Assembly: GCA_002478575.1 (NCBI GenBank)
Contig: DLOX01000083.1
Coordinates: 1 to 5,429 of the forward strand
DNA: 5,429 nucleotides
From: Sphingomonadales bacterium UBA7473
Lineage (GTDB): Bacteria > Pseudomonadota > Alphaproteobacteria > Sphingomonadales > Sphingomonadaceae
Direction of reading: 5' to 3'
Shown here: in pieces, positions 1 to 5,429 of the stretch
Layout of the letters: each line of letters starts with the position of its first letter
Position numbering within the stretch: the stretch's first letter is position 1
Program-made: the position numbers and the translations under genes
Notes under the pieces: model-generated
Told to the model about the DNA's origin: nothing
The model's database searches: none
Seen by the model: the letters and a program-made list of their open reading frames with translations, nothing else

Positions 1-43
1 GCCAAGGTTGGGGTCGAGGGTTCGAATCCCTTCGCCAGCTCCA
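1..43 (+). tRNA. tRNA-Gly(GCC), 3' part, cut by window start
   Basis: This is the 3' half of a tRNA, starting at the anticodon. Reading back from the encoded CCA (41-43), discriminator T40, the 3' acceptor strand CGCCAGC (33-39), T-arm GAGGG-TTCGAAT-CCCTT (16-32) and five-base variable region GGGTC (11-15) all fit a standard tRNA. The 3' anticodon strand is GGTTG (6-10). That leaves A4 and A5 as positions 38 and 37 and G1-C2-C3 as positions 34-36, so the anticodon is GCC (glycine). A U73 discriminator is the usual identity base for tRNA-Gly, which supports the call. The acceptor strand predicts a 5' end GCTGGCG just outside the window. tRNA 3' ends are common integration sites for islands and phages, which matters for the unusual genes downstream. 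Confidence 0.93.
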
Positions 44-599
44 GTTTTCAGCTAAAATTTAATGATTTATGGATTTTAGGGCCTTGCGGCCTCCACTTAC
101 ATTGTATTGCGACCGCGCGTTTGTCAGCGGTATGTAAGCACGCGGTGTTGGGTCTGTCGTAGCCGCGCTATCGCCGCTGGTTGCCCGCTACTCCCACTTG
201 ATGATTCTGCGTGACGCTAAATCCTTGAAATAAAGTGAATAACACTTCTCATGCATGGAAGTGCCGTCGATGATTCCGCCTCTCAAATTCTCTCCTGAAA
301 TCATTGCAAAAATCGACGTGAGACTGGCGCCTAACATGTCAACGACAATCGGTAACCTAACAACGCAAGGCTGAACAACCGCAACTGCAGGGGAGATGAT
401 TGGCAATTAGGATGAAGATCATTCGCGGATTCAGCCAACAATATTTGGCAGACAGTCTGCGGATTCGATTGAACACCCCGCCGCAAGGACTGTGCTCCAT
501 CACTCATAACTCCAGCCATCTCGTTTTCCAGACACTTCGCCGCCCAAAAACCTCCCGAGGCCTTGACGGCAGCGGAACCTTCCAAAAGTATCCAATGGA

Positions 600-605
600 T
601 ATAAT
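600..605 (+). promoter_or_regulatory. Possible -10 element (TATAAT) for the two-gene operon
   Basis: A perfect TATAAT hexamer lies 129 bases before the chosen start of the PDZ-domain gene, in the only large upstream gap. No good -35 box sits 16-18 bases upstream: the sequence there is near ACCTTC. A TTGACG at 563-568 is too far away, with a 31-base spacer. A TG at 596-597 is one base off the extended -10 position. It is the best match seen for a promoter of the operon, but a weak case. Confidence 0.2.
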
Positions 606-724
606 TTGAGTGTGCCGCAGGGCGAAGGTTCGCGCGACTGTTGGAATGCCGCGCTGAATCTGATTTAGGCCGGCTGTCCAGTACGTGTGCCCCAAACCGC
701 GCAATTGTTGGCACCCGAAGTTCT

Positions 725-728
725 GGAG
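725..728 (+). promoter_or_regulatory. Ribosome-binding site deciding the PDZ-gene start
   Basis: GGAG stands six bases before the ATG at 735. The alternative upstream GTG at 687 in the same frame has no purine-rich site before it. The residues it would add (16 aa) precede the first structured segment. This favours ATG735. Confidence 0.65.
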
Positions 729-734
729 TTGAAA

Positions 735-2384
735 ATGTTTGCAGTTCAACATGTTGAGCGTGACAATCAGAATCTGAGTTGCGGCGTATCGACTGCTCTC
801 AAGCAGATCAATGGGAAGAGCGTGCTTCATATTGGCTGGATCGACTGGGACAGCGGTTTTCGCGGGACCGCTCTGCGGGTTGGCGACGACATCTTGGCCA
901 TCGACGGCGAACAGATCCCTGAAGATGTCGATATTGCTACTGCGAAGCACCTGGTCGGCCAGGATGGTGAGCCGGCAAACTGGGTCGCGAAGGGTGCGAA
1001 TAGCGGGCGAGAGGCTACGCTGACAATCCGCCGAAAGTGCTATCCTGGGGTGGGTTGGACGACGCTCGATGTCGTGGGCAAAATCCTTGCCGAGCGAACA
1101 TTTCTCGACAGCGAAGGGCGTCGGTTGATCGGAGAAGGTGGCCCGCCACGACTCGCAAACGATGGCTTCCCCGACAGCTGGAGCAGCTGGTGTGAGCGCC
1201 GCAAGTATGTGTGGGAACGGCAACTGGACGGCATGATCTGGGACAATCATGGCGACAATCGCATGGCGCTTGCCGATCATGTCGCGGATCAAGATCGGAT
1301 CGCCTTCCTCGGCGAGACCTACCCTGGACCATTTGCCGAGGCGGTAACGAAGGATTGGGAGGCCGTCCGCGAACTACTGGAGGGACGGCGTTACGAAGTT
1401 GATCGCGCCGAGTTGCTGTTTCGCGATGACGAGAAGAAGATTGTGGCTGCCGCAACCGCAGCCGCCAAGCAGGGATGGGCTGACTTCTGCAGCGAGCGCG
1501 AGCAGGAAATCATCGAAATACCTGAGAATCTGACCATCGGCGATAGCGATTTTGGATCTGTCGCAGGCAAATTTCTGCTGCTGCCGCTATCGGCTCCCGA
1601 ACAGTGGATTACGGATGTCGGGCTGTCTTTGGTAACTTGGCGCGTGCGCGGCCATTGGGTAGTTGCCAAGCTCGAATCGGACAGTTTCAGTCGGGCTTGG
1701 CGCGCCCAGATCCGGTTCCGGCACAACGTCGCACCTGAACTGAATGACGCGGTTGCGGTGGTCGGTCGCATCTCCGGTCAGCCGCGTTTGATCCATCCGA
1801 CTGGCGCGGATGTAGCGGTGCCGGCCTTGGAAGTTGAACCTGTTGCCGTGCTGATAGGCGATGATGCCATCGCCATGTTTGCCGACCTGACGACAGCTGA
1901 AAGCGAAGTTTCATTCGCCGGCGAAGCGGAAGTCCGGCCGCTGCCTGTTCCAGTACTGCCTGCGAACGCCGAACCGGCGCAGGTCATGGAAACGCTGTTC
2001 GACGCATTGCACGCCCGTAACGACAAGGCCTGGTATTCCCTGTTTGCCGACTGGCAGTTGCTCGACGAAGGCGGAGAGACCTACTTCTATCCCTACTGGC
2101 CCTATGCAGAGATGCGAAAGGACCATGACTGGATCAAGTCCCGCAGGACTGTCCTCGAAGATACCGCAGCACTGCGCGTTGTCTGGACCGATGAACCGGT
2201 CGACATCACTCCCGTCGGTTCCGGCGGATTGCCGAAGATCAGACGAATACGGATCGAAATCGATCACGTCGGCGAATTTGGCGGCGAGTACCGCGCCTAC
2301 AATTCGGTTGAAGTCAACCGCCACTGGATGCTTGGCCAGATTGATGGCGGACCATGGCGGATCCTGACCCAGCAGGGAATCTGA
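735..2384 (+). CDS. PDZ-domain protein, tryptophan-rich, with C-terminal NTF2-like region
   Basis: A 549-aa protein I do not recognise as a named family. Residues ~12-100 look like a PDZ domain: a hydrophobic strand (SVLHIGWI, 29-36), then GTALRVGDDILAIDGEQI (44-61), which is the classic PDZ 'released through G-(L)-x-VGD-x-IL-x-IDG' pattern, and a closing strand ATLTIRR (94-100). Residues ~105-265 are charged and helical. Residues ~275-400 are mostly beta strands. Residues ~415-549 resemble an NTF2/SnoaL-like fold: helix ALHARND, aromatic YFYPYWPY (450-457), and a final strand pair ending in GGPWRILTQ. There is no signal peptide or membrane segment, so a cytoplasmic location is likely, and no protease domain accompanies the PDZ. 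It holds 21 tryptophans (about 3.8%), unusually many. GTG687 is an alternative start. Its stop lies two bases before the next gene's ATG, so the two are almost surely cotranscribed. A role as a scaffold or partner-binding protein is inferred only from the PDZ fold. Confidence 0.85.
   Translation: MFAVQHVERDNQNLSCGVSTALKQINGKSVLHIGWIDWDSGFRGTALRVGDDILAIDGEQIPEDVDIATAKHLVGQDGEPANWVAKGANSGREATLTIRRKCYPGVGWTTLDVVGKILAERTFLDSEGRRLIGEGGPPRLANDGFPDSWSSWCERRKYVWERQLDGMIWDNHGDNRMALADHVADQDRIAFLGETYPGPFAEAVTKDWEAVRELLEGRRYEVDRAELLFRDDEKKIVAAATAAAKQGWADFCSEREQEIIEIPENLTIGDSDFGSVAGKFLLLPLSAPEQWITDVGLSLVTWRVRGHWVVAKLESDSFSRAWRAQIRFRHNVAPELNDAVAVVGRISGQPRLIHPTGADVAVPALEVEPVAVLIGDDAIAMFADLTTAESEVSFAGEAEVRPLPVPVLPANAEPAQVMETLFDALHARNDKAWYSLFADWQLLDEGGETYFYPYWPYAEMRKDHDWIKSRRTVLEDTAALRVVWTDEPVDITPVGSGGLPKIRRIRIEIDHVGEFGGEYRAYNSVEVNRHWMLGQIDGGPWRILTQQGI
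2374..2378 (+). promoter_or_regulatory. Ribosome-binding site inside the end of the PDZ gene
   Basis: AGGGA lies within the last codons of the PDZ-domain gene, eight bases before ATG2387. It supports ATG2387 over the upstream in-frame ATG2354, and suggests coupled translation of the two genes. Confidence 0.6.
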
Positions 2385-2386
2385 CA

Positions 2387-3871
2387 ATGCCCGATTACCG
2401 TAATCAATACACTCTGACGGTCGCTTATCTGCAATCTCCCGATCGTGAGATCGACCGGTCCATACGATCTCAGCTGATTGCCAAAGCTGAACTGATCCAC
2501 GCCAACCGCAAGGGCCTCAACGACGGAATCATCGCGCTGGTCGAACAGGCGCTAGCCGGGGTTAGAAAAGGCGATTTCGACAAGCTCAAATTCGAGAACG
2601 ATTGGATCGCGTTGATTGAAAAGGCACGCTCGAAAATCAAGGAAATCTTTGAGAGTGAGCCGACTTCAAGAACGCTTACGGGCAAGATGAAAGTTTACTG
2701 GTCAGATCTCAACTATGATGAAGATCAAACCACCAGGACCTCCCATCTCTATCCATGGAGACAGGGTTTTGTGGCGATGTTGGAGCATTGGGCGGCCGTT
2801 TCGAAATTGATTGTTGAGACGGACAAAAAATGGACTGCTCTGAAAACGATGTCGGGAAGCAGGGTGGATCCCGAAACACAGGCAATCAAATTGATCAACG
2901 AAGCCTTGACACGTGCCATCGCGAGCCAGGGTGGAGCCTTGCGGAAGGCGATCGATATTATCGGCCGATCGAACGACGAAGTGGACAAGGTTAAGGCGAA
3001 AATCCCGACTTTGTGGAAGAGCTTTAAAGACAAAGGAACCGGGATCGCGATCGGTGCGGCTGCGGCGGCGGCAGGCTTCACAGAAGCCCTAGGGTTCGTC
3101 TTGGCAGGGACGATGGCAACAGCTGCAGTGATAGCTTCTGAAGCTTTGGTCAAGACATCAGAGGCAAAAGAAAAATTCAAAACCAATGCAAAATTTTATC
3201 AGAAGATAATTTCTGAATACGGTTATACGATTGGCATGTTTAAAGAAAACAAGATCCTGATATCAAAATTTTTGGATCGATATAACATGAATGACGTCAG
3301 AAGAAATTTTGCCCTCACGAATACGGTCTTTTCAATTCTTGAAAAAGAGCAATCCAATATTATAAACCCGATTGGCCTTCGTAACGATCTTGTCGAGTTC
3401 GTTAATGAACTCGTAAAAAAGGCGCAGCTTGCCATGACTGAATGCGAAGCACAATCGGTCGCGTTTGAATCAAAGAATAAGGCGATCTTCGTCGGAGCCA
3501 TTTTTGACGACACCATTCAAACTCTCACAAATATCAACGCGGCGAAGGTTTATCTTGAAGAAACGCGAGCGGTGGTGAATCGGAAGCCCGATGGAACTAT
3601 TGCCGGCCTCAGCGAAACACTTCGATCCAAGATGATCGCCTTGAAGCAGGCAACTGATCAATTTGCGACGTTGGTTGACGACGCAGACAAGCTGGTCTGG
3701 CTGGCCGAGTCAGCAAAATTCAGACAAGTCGTTGACGTTGAGATTGAGAAGCTGTTCAAAGAAATGATCCAACCGATGATTACATATGCGGATGAACTTG
3801 AACGCGACGCAGCAGCTTTCAGCTCCGATGAGGAGCGCGCCATTTATGCGAAACAGCTTGCAGCGCTCTGA
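2387..3871 (+). CDS. Helical protein with central hydrophobic hairpin, function unknown
   Basis: A 494-aa protein I do not recognise. It is predicted to be almost entirely alpha-helical, with few prolines and long amphipathic, charged stretches (~20-90, ~125-215, ~255-395, ~405-490). One strongly hydrophobic, Ala/Gly-rich stretch at ~217-251 includes GAAAAAAGF and AGTMATAAVIA. It is interrupted by E233, so it could form two membrane-crossing helices or a hairpin. There is no N-terminal signal peptide. Long helices around one central hydrophobic hairpin is the plan of alpha-helical pore-forming toxins (the ClyA/Hbl/XaxA type). This is analogy of architecture, not detected homology; a membrane-anchored coiled-coil protein is the alternative. 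The start at ATG2387 is chosen for its AGGGA site; ATG2354 would add 11 residues and overlap the PDZ gene. The middle of the gene is AT-rich (18 of 60 bases G or C at 3181-3240), unlike the genes to the right. Confidence 0.85.
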   Translation: MPDYRNQYTLTVAYLQSPDREIDRSIRSQLIAKAELIHANRKGLNDGIIALVEQALAGVRKGDFDKLKFENDWIALIEKARSKIKEIFESEPTSRTLTGKMKVYWSDLNYDEDQTTRTSHLYPWRQGFVAMLEHWAAVSKLIVETDKKWTALKTMSGSRVDPETQAIKLINEALTRAIASQGGALRKAIDIIGRSNDEVDKVKAKIPTLWKSFKDKGTGIAIGAAAAAAGFTEALGFVLAGTMATAAVIASEALVKTSEAKEKFKTNAKFYQKIISEYGYTIGMFKENKILISKFLDRYNMNDVRRNFALTNTVFSILEKEQSNIINPIGLRNDLVEFVNELVKKAQLAMTECEAQSVAFESKNKAIFVGAIFDDTIQTLTNINAAKVYLEETRAVVNRKPDGTIAGLSETLRSKMIALKQATDQFATLVDDADKLVWLAESAKFRQVVDVEIEKLFKEMIQPMITYADELERDAAAFSSDEERAIYAKQLAAL

Positions 3872-3943
3872 ATTGACCGCTTTCTGGCCCCTGTCCGGTT
3901 GTCCATACGGCAGCGCCGACGATCGGAGGAGTTCAATCCATAT

Positions 3944-4033
3944 GTGCGCGTAACAGAGGCGGCGTGGATTTACCGCGGTAAAGGGTTGACCTTCAGTTCG
4001 GTAATTAGCAAACTAACGAAATTATGTCTCTGA
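3944..4033 (+). CDS. Possible 29-codon leader ORF overlapping the aminotransferase start
   Basis: A strong Shine-Dalgarno GGAGGAG (3925-3931) stands before two possible starts. ATG3942 is 10 bases away but stops after three codons (Met-Cys-Ala). GTG3944 is 12 bases away and opens a 29-codon frame (begins VRVTEAAWIY, ends SKLTKLCL) whose stop at 4031-4033 lies inside the aminotransferase gene. The aminotransferase ATG at 4024 has no ribosome-binding site of its own, so either short frame could couple or regulate its translation. The spacing to GTG is long and the peptide is unrecognised. It may equally be a leftover ribosome-binding site of a lost gene. Confidence 0.2.
   Translation: MRVTEAAWIYRGKGLTFSSVISKLTKLCL
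3969..3982. promoter_or_regulatory. Perfect 14-bp palindrome, candidate operator
   Basis: TTTACCGCGGTAAA reads the same on both strands with no mismatch and no spacer. It ends three bases before a TTGACC box (3986-3991), 42 bases before the aminotransferase ATG. The position suits a dimeric regulator controlling the aminotransferase/GST genes. With no loop it cannot be a useful hairpin, so a protein-binding site is the better reading. I cannot assign the regulator, and no regulator gene is in the window. Confidence 0.4.
3986..4014 (+). promoter_or_regulatory. Possible promoter for the aminotransferase/GST genes
   Basis: TTGACC (3986-3991) matches the -35 consensus at five of six bases. A 17-base spacer leads to CAAACT (4009-4014), a poor -10 matching three of six. 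Transcription would begin close to 4021, almost at the ATG at 4024. This would give a nearly leaderless mRNA and would explain the missing ribosome-binding site. The weak -10 keeps confidence low. Confidence 0.25.
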
Positions 4034-5160
4034 TCCCTTGCCAGCGTCCTCGTTTCCCGATTCCTCAGGGTATCGCCTACTTCAACTGTGCCTACATGTC
4101 GCCGCTGGCGAATGACGTGCTGGCGGCGGTTTCAGCAGGAGCTGCGTTAAAGGCCGCACCTTGGGACTATAAGCCGGAGGATTTCTTCACGCACGCTGAA
4201 CGCGCGCGCGGTGCATTTGCCGATTTGGCGGAATGCGACCCTGAAGCAATCGCATTGGTATCGTCAGCTTCCTATGGCCTCGCGATCGCCGCGCGCAACC
4301 TCCCGCTCCGCCGAGGACAGCGCATTCTGGTGCTGGACGGCCAGTTCCCGTCCAACGTTTATGTCTGGCGCGAATGTGCAAGCGAGGCGGGCGGCAGCGT
4401 TGAGACCGTTACGCGCGCCGAGGATCAGTCCTGGGCGGCAGCGCTGCTCGAGCGACTGGCCGACGATGTCGCGATCGTGGCGGTGTCGAACTGCCATTGG
4501 GCAGACGGCAGCCTGATCGATCTTGGCACAGTTGCCGCGGCTTGCCGAAAGGTTGGGGCAGCCCTGGTAGTTGATGCAACGCAATCGCTCGGCGCGATGC
4601 CGATTGATCTTGGCGAGGTGCAGCCCGACTTCCTGGTAGCCGCTGCCTACAAATGGCTGATGGCACCCTACGGCACCGGCATGCTCTATGTCGCTCCGCA
4701 GCATCGCCGCGGAACTCCGATCGAGTACAATTGGATCAACCGCGGTGGCAGCGAGGATTTTGCGCGGCTGGTCGATTATCGAGACGATTTCCAGCCTGGC
4801 GCGCGCCGGTTCGACATGGGGGAAAAGGCCAATCCGCCCCTGCTGATGGGTGTGGTTGCTGCTGCCGACATGCTGCTTGAGTGGGGCGTCGAACGGATTG
4901 CGGCGACGCTGGAAGTTACGACCGAGCAAATCGCAGCCCGAGCCAGCGCGCTTGGCTTCGAAACGCTCGCCAAAGCGGACCGGTCACCACACTTGCTGTC
5001 GATTCGCTTTCCAGGCGCGATGCCGAAGGGCGTTGGCAGCCAGTTGGCGGCCAAGGGAGTCCACCTTTCGGTTCGCGGGCAGTCACTGCGGATCGCGCCG
5101 CATGTCTACAACAACGATGCCGATACTGACCGCTTGATCGATGCGCTGGCCGGTCTGTGA
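4024..5160 (+). CDS. Class V aminotransferase-fold PLP-dependent enzyme
   Basis: A complete 378-aa, cytoplasmic, fold-type I PLP enzyme of the class V aminotransferase group (the NifS/SufS/kynureninase superfamily). The core is clear: VVDATQSLGAMPID (182-195) supplies the aspartate that pairs with the PLP ring nitrogen (D184) and Q187. AAAYKWLMAPYGTG (206-219) carries the Schiff-base lysine K210. SSASYG (80-85) fits the phosphate-binding turn, SNCHWADG (155-162) the strand beside the cofactor, and LRIAPHVYNN (355-364) the conserved C-terminal arginine motif. All six cysteines lie in the first 175 residues, so the C-terminal loop cysteine used by cysteine desulfurases is missing. Desulfurase activity is therefore unlikely and the substrate is unknown. 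The N-terminus (IAYFNCAYMSPL) is typical of the family and supports ATG4024, although no Shine-Dalgarno precedes it. GC is high (36 of 60 bases at 4081-4140). The GST gene follows after 45 bases, probably in one operon. Confidence 0.93.
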   Translation: MSLIPCQRPRFPIPQGIAYFNCAYMSPLANDVLAAVSAGAALKAAPWDYKPEDFFTHAERARGAFADLAECDPEAIALVSSASYGLAIAARNLPLRRGQRILVLDGQFPSNVYVWRECASEAGGSVETVTRAEDQSWAAALLERLADDVAIVAVSNCHWADGSLIDLGTVAAACRKVGAALVVDATQSLGAMPIDLGEVQPDFLVAAAYKWLMAPYGTGMLYVAPQHRRGTPIEYNWINRGGSEDFARLVDYRDDFQPGARRFDMGEKANPPLLMGVVAAADMLLEWGVERIAATLEVTTEQIAARASALGFETLAKADRSPHLLSIRFPGAMPKGVGSQLAAKGVHLSVRGQSLRIAPHVYNNDADTDRLIDALAGL

Positions 5161-5190
5161 TGCCTGCGTTTTCGTCCAGGTCCGAAATGA

Positions 5191-5195
5191 GGTGA
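5191..5195 (+). promoter_or_regulatory. Ribosome-binding site of the GST gene
   Basis: GGTGA, within a purine-rich run GAGGTGAA, lies 10 bases before ATG5206. A nearer ATG at 5196 is in another frame that does not encode the GST fold, so ATG5206 is the start. Confidence 0.5.
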
Positions 5196-5205
5196 ATGGC
5201 CAGCT

Positions 5206-5429
5206 ATGAGTCAGCGTTTCGAACTTATCAGCCATGTGCTGTGCCCCTATGTCCAGCGCGCCGTGATCGTGGCAAGCGAACTTGGCATCGATCTGCAGCG
5301 GACCAACTTCGATCTGGCCAATAAGCCGGACTGGTTCATGGCGATCTCGCCGACCGGCAAGGTCCCCCTGCTGCGGGTAACCGACAACAACGGACTCGAG
5401 CGCATTCTGTTCGAAAGCGCCGCGATTTT
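5206..5429 (+). CDS. Glutathione S-transferase, N-terminal part, cut by window end
   Basis: The first 74 residues of a glutathione S-transferase, covering most of the thioredoxin-like N-terminal domain. After the first strand (RFELISH) comes LCPYVQRA (12-19). Its Cys-Pro-Tyr motif with C13 is typical of omega-like and related cysteine-type GSTs, in which the cysteine forms a mixed disulfide with glutathione. ISPTGKVPLL (47-56) contains the cis-proline P54 preceded by valine, which binds the glutathione backbone. FES (69-71) gives the Glu-Ser pair that holds the gamma-glutamyl group. The helical C-terminal domain that sets substrate choice lies outside the window, so the substrate cannot be given. 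Likely roles are glutathione-dependent thiol transfer, reduction or detoxification in the cytoplasm. It probably shares an mRNA with the aminotransferase upstream. Confidence 0.93.
   Translation, partial: MSQRFELISHVLCPYVQRAVIVASELGIDLQRTNFDLANKPDWFMAISPTGKVPLLRVTDNNGLERILFESAAI

Larger units (their letters stand above)
44..734. other. Long intergenic region without a convincing gene
   Basis: This stretch of about 690 bases lies between the tRNA and the PDZ-domain gene. The open frames in it are short, start at rare codons or lack a ribosome-binding site, and none translates to a recognisable protein. Seen here: a weak 5-bp GC hairpin at 79-92 without a following T-run, a small inverted repeat AAGTG/CACTT at 233-247, an 8-bp palindrome CATGCATG at 250-257, and a perfect TATAAT at 600-605. 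Nothing resembles an integrase, transposase or known RNA. An unrecognised small RNA or a decayed gene cannot be excluded. Confidence 0.6.
3872..4023. other. Intergenic gap with regulatory-looking elements
   Basis: This gap separates the unusual operon from the metabolic genes. I see no good rho-independent terminator after the helical-protein gene: only a 4-bp ACCG/CGGT pairing with a long loop and no T-run. The right half holds the palindrome, promoter candidate and short ORF listed separately. It probably marks a transcription-unit boundary. Confidence 0.5.

Noticed and set aside
79..92. GC hairpin after the tRNA as a terminator
   Set aside because: Only four Watson-Crick pairs plus one G-T pair around a TTGC loop, and the following sequence has no run of T.
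188..406. 72-codon minus-strand frame in the intergenic region
   Set aside because: It starts with TTG directly after a stop codon. The internal AGGAGAG (minus strand) before a second TTG is mildly interesting, but the peptide resembles nothing known and there is no other support.
400..609. 69-codon plus-strand frame starting with TTG
   Set aside because: Rare start codon, no recognisable content, and a stop just at the TATAAT; treated as chance.
331..714. 127-codon minus-strand frame upstream of the PDZ gene
   Set aside because: Low-complexity, Arg/Ser/Leu-rich translation without motif; it looks like chance in a GC-rich gap.
504..1292. 262-codon open frame on the minus strand
   Set aside because: Most of it lies antisense to the PDZ gene; its translation has no recognisable domain, and the + strand frame there has a clear PDZ pattern and a good ribosome-binding site.
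3876..3899. Inverted repeat after the helical-protein gene as a terminator
   Set aside because: Only four pairs (ACCG/CGGT) around a 16-base loop, with no T-run.
3872..4060. Copy of the tRNA 3' end as an attachment-site repeat
   Set aside because: The closest match seen, CCTTGCCAGCGTCC near 4038, shares only a few bases with TTCGCCAGCTCCA and lies inside the aminotransferase coding sequence.
1..5429. CRISPR array, insertion sequence or integrase
   Set aside because: No evenly spaced direct repeats, terminal inverted repeats, or transposase/recombinase motifs were seen on either strand.

Overview
The window looks like alphaproteobacterial chromosome, most likely a sphingomonad relative. This is inferred from the high-GC genes at the right, the style of the tRNA-Gly gene, and an aminotransferase/glutathione-transferase pair of a kind common in Proteobacteria. 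No taxonomic marker is present, so the placement is tentative.

Layout, left to right, all genes on the + strand. (1) The 3' half of a tRNA-Gly(GCC) gene is cut by the window edge. (2) About 690 bases follow with no convincing gene. (3) A tight two-gene operon comes next. The first gene encodes a 549-aa tryptophan-rich protein with no signal peptide, an N-terminal PDZ-like domain and a C-terminal region resembling an NTF2/SnoaL fold. The second starts two bases after its stop and encodes a 494-aa, almost all-helical protein with one long Ala/Gly-rich hydrophobic stretch in the middle. (4) A 152-base gap holds a perfect 14-bp palindrome, a possible promoter and a short ORF with a strong ribosome-binding site. 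(5) A complete PLP-dependent class V aminotransferase-fold enzyme follows. (6) The start of a glutathione S-transferase gene runs off the right edge.

The aminotransferase and GST genes (45-base gap, high GC) look like ordinary metabolic or detoxification genes, probably cotranscribed. The PDZ/helical pair is the unusual part. It lies directly downstream of a tRNA gene, a classic site for acquired DNA. Part of its second gene is far more AT-rich than the neighbouring metabolic genes. I recognise neither protein as a named family. The architecture of the second protein, long helices around a central hydrophobic hairpin, is what one sees in alpha-helical pore-forming or membrane-remodelling proteins. 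The pair is the best candidate here for an undescribed two-component system, but its function is not shown by the sequence. No integrase, transposase, CRISPR array or att repeat was seen.
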